Assembly (NCBI RefSeq): GCF_050916235.1
Contig: NZ_CP104854.1
Coordinates: forward strand, 496,001-560,000
Length of the DNA: 64,000 nt
DNA from: Maridesulfovibrio sp050916235
GTDB taxonomy: Bacteria; Desulfobacterota; Desulfovibrionia; Desulfovibrionales; Desulfovibrionaceae
Direction: 5' to 3'
The notes under the pieces are model-generated. The model was not told the origin of the DNA. It did not search any database and saw nothing but the letters and a program-made list of their open reading frames with translations. A program made the position numbers and the translations under genes. Below, one piece after another: positions 52,742 to 60,285 of the stretch; position 1 is the first letter of the stretch; each line of letters starts with the position of its first letter.

Positions 52742-53902
52742 ATGAATGTAATTAATATGAAAAACATACCCGGACAAAAAGGATTCACTTTAATCGAAAT
52801 GCTGGCGGGACTGGTCATCCTGGCAATGGTTCTGCCGATGCTCGGCAACATCATCAACCGTGGCGTTGAAAACATAAAACAGCGCAACGTCAGCAACCAT
52901 CTTGCCGCTGTTCTCGATGCCGCTTCCGCATATGCCAAGGAAAACTATGCGGCCCTGATAACCTCTGCAACAGCTTCCGGCGCAACTGCGGTCACCATGG
53001 CCCAACTCCGCGCCGGGGGCTTTCTTCCCTCCGGTTTTCAGGATCGCAATGGCTGGGGACAGGACTACGGAATCTATGTGCTCGAACCTTCAGCCGGAGA
53101 CCTGCAGGTAGTTGTCCTGACATACAACGGCCGCACAGACTCGGCCAGCGATAAGAATTTCAGCACGGCCATTGTTCCCGCAACGGCGGCCATGGTCGGC
53201 GGAGCTGGCGGCTACATCCCCACCGGAGACCTTCCCGGCCAATCCTCTTCGGAACTGCGCGGTTCCTATGGAGGATGGACTGTGGACCTCGCGGCCACAG
53301 ATATTCCCGTTCCTGCCCCTGGCCATATAGGTGGACGGGCCTTTCTGCGCGAAGAGGACATCAGCAAGGACTTTCTTTACCGCGTAGAAGTTCCCGGTCA
53401 TCCGGAGCTCAATGAAATGTCCACCGAGCTGGACATGACCGACCACGCCATTGAGGGAATAAAAGAAGTTCATTTCGAACAGCATACCCTTGCCGACATC
53501 GACACCTCAGGCTTCTGCGGAGATCCAGACAAGGAAGGCCGGGTTTTCTTCGATCCTGCGGTAGGCCTTTACATCTGTCGGACAGGAGAACCGCAGGTCA
53601 TTGCCGACACCGGCAATTCTCAGTTCCTGAAAGGTTCGACAATAGCCATTGACGGTGAACTGATTCCAAAACCGGTCTGTCCTACCGGTGTAACATCTTC
53701 GCCACAGATTTTCGTGGCTCCGGCAGCTTTTGCAGAAGGAGCCCTTTCAAAAGCAATTGTTGCCGTCCAGTGCTGGGCAACCAACGAAGATGCGGACAAC
53801 TGGCGAGTCCACATGCGTATCCGCACCGTTGATTCCGGCAGCGGATGGATTGCACCTCCATCCGGAACCGGCAGAATCATGGTTCTTACAACCTGCAATT
53901 AA
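52742..53902 (+). CDS. pilV: PilV, type IVB minor pilin/tip adhesin
   Basis: A 386-residue prepilin with a classical leader: MNVINMKNIPGQKG then FTLIEMLAGLVILAM, cleaved after Gly14, Glu at +5. The conserved shufflon-type N-terminal domain follows. The C-terminus (about 280-386) is a variable receptor-binding-like region. In R64 this end is switched by DNA inversion to change recipient recognition. No inversion repeats were seen here. The next gene starts 11 bases later. Confidence 0.85.
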   Translation: MNVINMKNIPGQKGFTLIEMLAGLVILAMVLPMLGNIINRGVENIKQRNVSNHLAAVLDAASAYAKENYAALITSATASGATAVTMAQLRAGGFLPSGFQDRNGWGQDYGIYVLEPSAGDLQVVVLTYNGRTDSASDKNFSTAIVPATAAMVGGAGGYIPTGDLPGQSSSELRGSYGGWTVDLAATDIPVPAPGHIGGRAFLREEDISKDFLYRVEVPGHPELNEMSTELDMTDHAIEGIKEVHFEQHTLADIDTSGFCGDPDKEGRVFFDPAVGLYICRTGEPQVIADTGNSQFLKGSTIAIDGELIPKPVCPTGVTSSPQIFVAPAAFAEGALSKAIVAVQCWATNEDADNWRVHMRIRTVDSGSGWIAPPSGTGRIMVLTTCN

Positions 53903-53913
53903 TGGAGAATACC

Positions 53914-54495
53914 ATGAAAGCACACCTGAACAGACTGATCACAAGAGTCCTCCTGGTACTCCTGGTCCTGACAATACTGGCCATCACTTTTTGCGCCATC
54001 AACATGTTGGGGGCCATATCGAAAGCTCTCGCCGGAGATGCCACCAGCTACACACTTGTTGATGTCCAGCCGCAGGGACTGAGTGATTTTCCTATAGGAG
54101 CAGTTGTCCCCTATTCTTCCGGTACTGTTCCGGCAGGCTGGCTTGAATGCAACGGTCAGTCAACAGCCGGACACACAGAACTGGCAGCGATTGTTGGAGC
54201 AAATGTGCCGGACCTGCGCGGTGAATTCATTCGCGGATGGGACCATGGGCGAGGAGTAGACCCCGGACGTTCTTTGAAAAGTGTTCAGGGCCAGAGTTTT
54301 CAAAGCCACTCCCATCCTTTCACCCTGTACAGCATGAGTGGTGGAAGTATCCCTCAAGGGGGCTACGCCGAGATCAATATGAACTGGGCCAACGGCAACA
54401 ACCAGGCTGCCTACGGGCATTCCACATCCTCCGCCGGAGGAACGGAAACGCGCCCCCGTAACTATTCCATGATGTACATCATCAAGGCTGAATAG
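53914..54495 (+). CDS. Membrane-anchored protein with phage tail collar domain
   Basis: A 193-residue protein. An N-terminal signal anchor (LLVLLVLTILAITFCAINML, about 14-33) precedes a phage-type tail collar domain: FPIGAVVPYSSGTVPAGWLE, NVPDLRGEFIRGWDHGRG and HSHPF, ending in PRNYSMMYIIKAE, the standard end of such domains. Collar domains are receptor-binding parts of phage tail fibres. Placed right after pilV, it may act as an extra tip or surface adhesin. The start at 53914 has GGAG 6 bases upstream. Confidence 0.8.
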   Translation: MKAHLNRLITRVLLVLLVLTILAITFCAINMLGAISKALAGDATSYTLVDVQPQGLSDFPIGAVVPYSSGTVPAGWLECNGQSTAGHTELAAIVGANVPDLRGEFIRGWDHGRGVDPGRSLKSVQGQSFQSHSHPFTLYSMSGGSIPQGGYAEINMNWANGNNQAAYGHSTSSAGGTETRPRNYSMMYIIKAE

Positions 54496-54504
54496 GACGT
54501 AGTT

Positions 54505-55734
54505 ATGTCAGATTCTCCCAACAGCCTTGCCCGTCCCAAGGTCAAAGTGACCAAACTGGACAAACGTATCCTTTACGTTGCCATCGGCATCGGTATCCTG
54601 CTGGTCGTTATCCTGATCTATGCTGTCCAGAACTCAAACAAAAATGACAGCACCCAAGCGGACAGTTTGGTCACTCCAGTATCCGAAGCGGACATGAAAC
54701 AACCCCTGCAGGACCCGAAACGTACTTCCGGACTGGCCATGCCAGAACACGAAGAGGAGAAAACCGAGAAGCAGCAACAGATCTCGGAAGAAAAGCCGCT
54801 TGTGACGGTAGTTCGCACCAGGGAACCTTCCGTGGATGAAAAACTGCGGGCAAAGGAATTGCTTGAACTTCGTACCTTCCGCCTTGAACGGATGAAGGCA
54901 GCCCTCAGCGCACCGCTCAGGATTGACGGAGCTATTCCGGAGAAAAAGCAAGGCAGTGTCCAGGTAGTAAATACCAATATGGATGATGTCCGCTCAAGGC
55001 ATCCCCTTACAGCCTCCGGAACAGGCGCAGCCATGACCGGAGAGAAGGATGACCGGCAGGACAAGGAGGAATTCCTCAGCTCTCGCGCTGCAAAGGACGG
55101 CGCCTGGCAACTGCCATACGAACGTGTGCCAGGCAAACCGTTTGAGCTGAAAACCGGCTCGGTCATCTCCGGGATCATGATCAGCGGCATCAACTCCGAC
55201 CTGCCTGGGCAGATCATCGGGCAGGTCAGCCAGAATATTTATGACACGGCATCCGGGCAGCATCTGCTGATTCCGCAAGGCTCGCGCATGATCGGGGTTT
55301 ACGACTCCCGTGTCGCCATGGGGCAGTCCCGCGTGCTGGTAGCCTGGAACAGAATTATCTTCCCGGACGGTTCCTCCATCACTCTGGGCATCATGCCCGG
55401 CACAGATGTAGGCGGCTATGCCGGTTACTCCGGGGACGTGGACAACCATTACCTGCGGATCTTCGGATCTTCAGCAATCATGAGCCTGATCAGCGGCGTC
55501 ATGGCCTTCTCAATGGACAGCTTCAACAAAGGTTCATCTTCCCGCGAGAATCCAAGCCTTCAGGACGAACTGGGCTCTGCCCTTTCAAGCCAGCTCGGAC
55601 AATCCACCCTGCAGCTCCTGCAAAGCAACATGAGCATCAAACCGGCCATCAGCACCGCGCCGGGCAAGCGTTTCAACATGGTCGTGACCAAGGATATCGT
55701 CTTTGCACGGCCCTACACCCCGTACAGGAGCTAA
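54505..55734 (+). CDS. trbI: TrbI, VirB10-type core protein
   Basis: A 409-residue protein. A membrane span near residues 21-44 (RILYVAIGIGILLVVILIYAV) is followed by a charged Glu/Lys-rich region and a C-terminal VirB10 domain with LKTGSVISGIMISGINSDLPG and YNSRVAMG-like sequence, ending KDIVFARPY. It spans the envelope with TrbG and energises gating. It is separated from trbG by the whole pil cluster. Confidence 0.92.
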   Translation: MSDSPNSLARPKVKVTKLDKRILYVAIGIGILLVVILIYAVQNSNKNDSTQADSLVTPVSEADMKQPLQDPKRTSGLAMPEHEEEKTEKQQQISEEKPLVTVVRTREPSVDEKLRAKELLELRTFRLERMKAALSAPLRIDGAIPEKKQGSVQVVNTNMDDVRSRHPLTASGTGAAMTGEKDDRQDKEEFLSSRAAKDGAWQLPYERVPGKPFELKTGSVISGIMISGINSDLPGQIIGQVSQNIYDTASGQHLLIPQGSRMIGVYDSRVAMGQSRVLVAWNRIIFPDGSSITLGIMPGTDVGGYAGYSGDVDNHYLRIFGSSAIMSLISGVMAFSMDSFNKGSSSRENPSLQDELGSALSSQLGQSTLQLLQSNMSIKPAISTAPGKRFNMVVTKDIVFARPYTPYRS

Positions 55735-55736
55735 AT

Positions 55737-57689
55737 ATGAAGAACAGTTACGGACTCGGTGAAAAGACAGGACGCGGCAGAACCGGCCTTTATTACCTGA
55801 TATTCATGCTGCTCGTTGCTCTGGCGGCAATGGGTTATGCAACCCAGCAGACTGCAGAACTGTACGGCTACCACAAGACCCTCGGAGCTCCGGTTTACGG
55901 ACATCTTTACTGGCCGTGGATGATCATCCTCTGGCTGCCGAAACTTGAACACGGTTCCGGTCTGAGTTCGATCATCAGTGATGCACAGCTGATATTCATC
56001 GCCCCCCAGTTGATATTCCTCGGCATTGCCAAAATGTTCATGAGAAAGCCCAAGGGCATCGAGGACATCCATGGCACAGCACACTGGGCCGGAAAGGAAG
56101 AAATCAGGAAAGCCGGGTTACTCGGCGGTTCAGGGGTCTATGTCGGAGGCTGGCAGGACAGGGAAATCCTGCGCTACCTGCGTCACAGCGGACCGGAACA
56201 CATCATGGCATTTGCCCCAACCAGATCGGGTAAGGGTGTAGGCCTGGTATTACCGACCCTGCTTTCATGGGACGGCAGCTCCATTGTCCTGGATATCAAG
56301 GGAGAAAACTGGGCTCTGACTTCCGGCTGGCGTAAATCGCAGGGCCATAAGGTCATGAAGTTTGACCCGACAGACGCAACCGGCATGTCGGCCCGCTACA
56401 ATCCTCTTTCTGAAATAAGACTCGGCGGTCCGCACGCCATCCCGGATGCCCAGAACATTGCCAGCATGATCGTCGATCCTGACGGCAAAGGGCTCAAGGA
56501 CTACTGGAACAAAGCCGCTTTCTCGTTCCTTGGCGGAACCATCCTGCATTGCCTGATCCATTTTCAGATCAAGGAAGGCCGCCACGCCACCCTAAACGAT
56601 CTGTCGCTCATGCTCGCCGACGAAAATCGGGAGATGTCCGAGTTGTTTGAAGACATGCTCACTGAAAAACACGAGGAGCACCTTGCAACCCTCTTCGGAG
56701 ACAGCATGAGCTCTGATTCCATTGTGGCCATAAGAAAGTTTATTGCCGCCGCTGCCCGCGAAATGCTCAACAAAGCCGACGCCGAACTCTCCGGGGTTGT
56801 CTCCACCGCTGTTGCTAACATGGCCCTTTACCGTGACCCGGTGGTAAGTTGGGCGACTTCCGGATGCGATTTCCGCATCGATGAGCTCATGAATACAGAA
56901 ACTCCGGTCTCGCTTTACCTCGTAATCCGCCCTTCTGACATCGACCGTCTACGCCCACTGGTGCGCCTGATCCTCAACATTGTTCTGCGCCGGTTGACCG
57001 AGAAAATGGAATTTTCCGACGGAGCGGTCAAGGCAGGCTACAAACACCGTTTGCTGCTTATGCTCGATGAGTTCACCTCACTTGGCAAGATGGAGATCTT
57101 CGAACGGGCCCTCGCCTTCATGGCCGGTTACGGAATCAAGGCCTACATCATCGTGCAGGACCTGGCCCAGCTCCAATCAGCTTATGGCAAGGAAGAATCC
57201 ATCATGAGTAACTGTCATCTTCGTATTGCCTACGCACCCAACAAGATTGAAACAGCGCAGGTGCTTTCCAGGATGACCGGAGAGGCCACCATCATCCAGA
57301 AAAAGACATCCCTGTCTGGAACCCGTTCCGGCCACATGAACCGGGCAAACATAAGCATATCCGAAGCCAAAAGAGCCCTGCTCACCCCGGACGAATGCAT
57401 GCGCCTGCCTGGTGCGGAAAAAGACGCCAGCGGCAGAATTACCAAAGCCGGGGACATGCTCATTTTTCCCGCTGGATTTGCCCCTATCTATGGCCGACAG
57501 ATTTTGTTCTTCCTCGATCCGGAGTTCCTGAAAAGATCAAAAATCCCGGCTCCGCCCAAATCGGACCTGATCCACGAGGACTCACCGCAGGACCAGAGTG
57601 CAACCAGACTGTCCAGAGAAGAGCAAAGTCAACTAATGGACGAAATTATTGATGAGAACCAGGGATATGAAGAAAGCGATGAAATCTGA
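55737..57689 (+). CDS. traG: TraG, VirD4-type coupling protein
   Basis: A 650-residue type IV coupling protein. Two N-terminal spans (about 18-36 and 80-100) precede the Walker A PTRSGKGVGLVLPTLL (about residues 160-175) and Walker B LLMLDEFTSLGK (about 440-451). It brings the relaxase-DNA complex to the channel. The relaxase it should serve is not in the window. The stop overlaps the next gene. Confidence 0.93.
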   Translation: MKNSYGLGEKTGRGRTGLYYLIFMLLVALAAMGYATQQTAELYGYHKTLGAPVYGHLYWPWMIILWLPKLEHGSGLSSIISDAQLIFIAPQLIFLGIAKMFMRKPKGIEDIHGTAHWAGKEEIRKAGLLGGSGVYVGGWQDREILRYLRHSGPEHIMAFAPTRSGKGVGLVLPTLLSWDGSSIVLDIKGENWALTSGWRKSQGHKVMKFDPTDATGMSARYNPLSEIRLGGPHAIPDAQNIASMIVDPDGKGLKDYWNKAAFSFLGGTILHCLIHFQIKEGRHATLNDLSLMLADENREMSELFEDMLTEKHEEHLATLFGDSMSSDSIVAIRKFIAAAAREMLNKADAELSGVVSTAVANMALYRDPVVSWATSGCDFRIDELMNTETPVSLYLVIRPSDIDRLRPLVRLILNIVLRRLTEKMEFSDGAVKAGYKHRLLLMLDEFTSLGKMEIFERALAFMAGYGIKAYIIVQDLAQLQSAYGKEESIMSNCHLRIAYAPNKIETAQVLSRMTGEATIIQKKTSLSGTRSGHMNRANISISEAKRALLTPDECMRLPGAEKDASGRITKAGDMLIFPAGFAPIYGRQILFFLDPEFLKRSKIPAPPKSDLIHEDSPQDQSATRLSREEQSQLMDEIIDENQGYEESDEI

Positions 57690-58095
57690 AGCTGACAGGC
57701 TGCTCCCGGTACGCTTTCCCCGCGAGGCCTGCAGGTCCTGCCCGGCCTGTGCCGCATGGATGGCCGCCAACGGGACGCGCAAATACGGGCGTCCCGGTTG
57801 CAGGCTCTGCCAAGGAGACGGAAGGGTTCCATATCTGTTCCTTCCTCCTGAACAGGTTTCAGGACGCGACCTTTTAGAGGTGGCACATGGACCGCTCCCC
57901 TTGCTCAAGCCCATGTTCGGGGACTGCAAGGCTCCCGGCCAGCACCGGGCCATGCAGATGGGCACACAAGTGCGCTGCCCGGGCTGCGATGACCTCTGCA
58001 TCATGCCAGAGACCATCAGCCCCGGAGACCTGATCACAACGGCCAAACGCAAACGCAGAAGAAAGACGTCTCATCCGCTCACTGCGGCAATGTAA
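57667..58095 (+). CDS. Cysteine-cluster protein downstream of traG
   Basis: A 142-residue protein of unknown family. It has three Cys clusters (CRSCPAC, GCRLCQG and CPGCDDLC) likely to bind zinc, and a basic C-terminus (KRKRRRKT). The start is uncertain; 57667 is a choice without a strong ribosome site, since AGGG sits only two bases away. It may bind DNA or the coupling protein. The 43-base gap before the next gene shows no promoter. Confidence 0.6.
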   Translation: MKKAMKSEADRLLPVRFPREACRSCPACAAWMAANGTRKYGRPGCRLCQGDGRVPYLFLPPEQVSGRDLLEVAHGPLPLLKPMFGDCKAPGQHRAMQMGTQVRCPGCDDLCIMPETISPGDLITTAKRKRRRKTSHPLTAAM

Positions 58096-58138
58096 CAGGA
58101 TTAATTTTCAACAGACCTTATTTTAAGGACACGGTTTT

Positions 58139-59770
58139 ATGAATTCAGCGGCACTAAAATACGATCATCAGGAATCCGGTAACCGGCACGTTCGGTATCA
58201 GGACCAGACTGATACCGATCATATCAAAAAGCTCATGCGCCGTGACGTCACCGGCTTTTACAGCCGGATATCCGCAACCGGCAGAAGAGTTATTGCCGCC
58301 CTTATCCAGTCGGTCCCGGCCATGGATAAGGCGGGCGAGCCGTTTCCCTTTGTCGTTTCAAGCCTGCAGCATGCCGCTGGGTGCAGCAAACTCAGTGTAT
58401 TACGCTCCCTCCCCAAGGGAGAACAGGCAGGCTTATTCAGCCGAAAAATCCACCACTGCGGACGCAGGCACGGAACTGTTGTTACCCTGTACAAAGAGCG
58501 CTGCGAACTGTTTATCAAGCTCTTCAAGCAGGAATACGGCCTGCTGGCTGATACCGAGACTGATCGGCATCAGGAACCGGTTGTTACCAATGGAGACCGG
58601 TATCAGGACTATGGTATCAACTCGACCGCTAAAGGCGAGAACAGGATCCCGCCGATAGACATCTCCGATAAAACCGACGCCCTTTTCTCCCGCCTGTCCG
58701 ATCAGGGCAGGCGGGTGCTGGGTATCATCAGCACCATTGCCGCCCAAAACAAACAGGAAGAAATATCCCTTGTAATCCAGTCCATTGCCAGAAATGCGTC
58801 CTGCAGCGAAGTAACCGCGCGCAGAGTCATCAAGCAAGGGAATGAGGCAGGGCTATACACCAAAAGGACACACGAACGCGGCCCCAGATTCGGTATCATC
58901 CTGAAACTGAACAAAGTCCCCATGGAACGCATAAGGGAACTTTTGCAGGACTGCGCTGTTACCAATGATACCAATCCTGATCGGTATCAAGCAGGTGTTA
59001 CCAAACATGACCGGTATCATGACCGCAATGATACCAATCATGATACCAGTCCTGACCGCTATCATGTTACCAATGGAGATTCACCTGCAAAACAGGTGCT
59101 TATCCCTTGTCTTTCAAGGGTTGAAGCAAATCATGCCTCCCTGAATGATACCAATGGTGATCGGTATCAGCCCACCCCTATATTAGATAGACAGATAAAA
59201 AATCTATCTGGGTCTGAGGAAAACGAGGAAGAACGCTGGGCCCGCAGATTGTTATTAATCAGCACTGATGAGTTTCAGGTTCTCTGGCCCCGGCTCCATG
59301 ACGAAAGGTTCGGTCCCGATCAGATCCGCCAGATCGTCGAGCACCGTCTTTCATTCTCCGAGACTGTTCTCGATATCGAGAACTCACTCCATGCCGCTGA
59401 ATGGGAGTTGGAGAACAACACCTTTCCCGAGACCCGCAAAGGCCGCTGCAACTACCTGTTTGCTACCCTGAAGAGCAAAGGCACATGGCGCAGACCTGCA
59501 GGGTTCATGACGCCCAACGAGCAGGCCCTTGCAAACGCTAAAAAAGAAAAGAGCATCATCCGCGAGCTGCAGGAGCTGGACAGGCAGAAAGCAAAGAAAG
59601 CCGAGCAGGACACTCGCAACGAGATGTTTGAAACATGGCTGACAGATCTGAGTCCTGAAGAACAAGACAAAGTGGACGCACTCTGTCCCATGCCGATCAG
59701 CACTGACGAATCCAGACGCACCTGGCGCAAGTCATACTGGAACAAGCAGATCAACAGGGCCGAGGCATGA
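58139..59770 (+). CDS. Repeat-rich DNA-binding protein (possible replication or partition initiator)
   Basis: A 543-residue protein with two related winged-helix-like halves, about 38-140 and 180-285. GFYSRISATGRRVIAALIQS pairs with LFSRLSDQGRRVLGIISTIA. Between them and after them lie DRYQ/NDTN repeats (about 150-160 and 280-360). The C-terminus, ~390-540, is charged and resembles plasmid helper proteins without a clear family. Its DNA holds an array of GGTATCA/TGATACC sites. Initiator function is inference. Confidence 0.6.
   Translation: MNSAALKYDHQESGNRHVRYQDQTDTDHIKKLMRRDVTGFYSRISATGRRVIAALIQSVPAMDKAGEPFPFVVSSLQHAAGCSKLSVLRSLPKGEQAGLFSRKIHHCGRRHGTVVTLYKERCELFIKLFKQEYGLLADTETDRHQEPVVTNGDRYQDYGINSTAKGENRIPPIDISDKTDALFSRLSDQGRRVLGIISTIAAQNKQEEISLVIQSIARNASCSEVTARRVIKQGNEAGLYTKRTHERGPRFGIILKLNKVPMERIRELLQDCAVTNDTNPDRYQAGVTKHDRYHDRNDTNHDTSPDRYHVTNGDSPAKQVLIPCLSRVEANHASLNDTNGDRYQPTPILDRQIKNLSGSEENEEERWARRLLLISTDEFQVLWPRLHDERFGPDQIRQIVEHRLSFSETVLDIENSLHAAEWELENNTFPETRKGRCNYLFATLKSKGTWRRPAGFMTPNEQALANAKKEKSIIRELQELDRQKAKKAEQDTRNEMFETWLTDLSPEEQDKVDALCPMPISTDESRRTWRKSYWNKQINRAEA
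58194..59169. repeat. Array of GGTATCA/TGATACC dyads inside the DNA-binding protein gene
   Basis: GGTATCA begins at 58194, 58599, 58613, 58721, 58892, 58983, 59013 and 59163. Its complement TGATACC begins at 58210, 58966, 59029, 59041 and 59146. Four dyads have arms 9 or 10 bases apart (58194-58216, 58966-58989, 59013-59035, 59146-59169). This density is far beyond chance for a 7-base word. Part may come from the repeated NDTNxDRYQ codons. It could be a binding site array or iterons. Confidence 0.75.
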
Positions 59771-60282
59771 AAAGCATCCTGCTGACCGCCTTCTCCTGCC
59801 ATGCGCTGGCACTTGTCTTCCTGCTGCACTGGGTCGGATTCCGTTTCAACTGGACCGATTCCATGCCCTATGGAATCTACCAGATTGTTCCCGGCAGGCC
59901 GAACCGAGGCGACATGATAACCTTCAGCCTTGATGAATTGAATCCGTATTGCAGCATTTCCACTGAGCGGCATTATCTGGGCCTGAACGGTAACCGGCCC
60001 CTGCTCAAGGTTCTGGCCGGTCTCCCCGGTGACTCTCTTGAAATCACCGAAGAAGGAATCCTCATTAACTCGATCCTGCTCCCGCACACGAAGGCAAAAG
60101 CCGCCGACAGTAACGGCCGGGAACTTCCAATTTTCCTGAATTCCACTGTCATACCCACTGCCAAAGGTCTGGCCCTTTCCACCTACACCGAGAACAGCTT
60201 CGACAGCCGTTATTTCGGGCTTGTGGACATCGACCGGATGCAGCGGGTCATACCTGTTCTAACCTTTAAACTCGGAGGATAG
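59767..60282 (+). CDS. traF: TraF-like S26 peptidase (pilin maturation/cyclisation)
   Basis: A 171-residue signal-peptidase-like protein. It has an N-terminal membrane span (LLTAFSCHALALVFLLHWVG), the catalytic Ser in DSMPYGIY (Ser32) and the Lys in RPLLKVLAGLPGDS (Lys81), the S26 pair. In RP4 TraF cleaves and cyclises the TrbC pilin. It overlaps the previous gene by 4 bases, and topB follows 3 bases later. TrbC in this element is at 35833. Confidence 0.85.
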   Translation: MKSILLTAFSCHALALVFLLHWVGFRFNWTDSMPYGIYQIVPGRPNRGDMITFSLDELNPYCSISTERHYLGLNGNRPLLKVLAGLPGDSLEITEEGILINSILLPHTKAKAADSNGRELPIFLNSTVIPTAKGLALSTYTENSFDSRYFGLVDIDRMQRVIPVLTFKLGG

Positions 60283-60285
60283 ATC

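Noticed and set aside
52742..54495. Shufflon of R64 type at pilV
   Set aside because: I saw no repeated inverted sfx-like sites and no Rci-type recombinase in the window; the collar gene is in the same orientation and has its own start.
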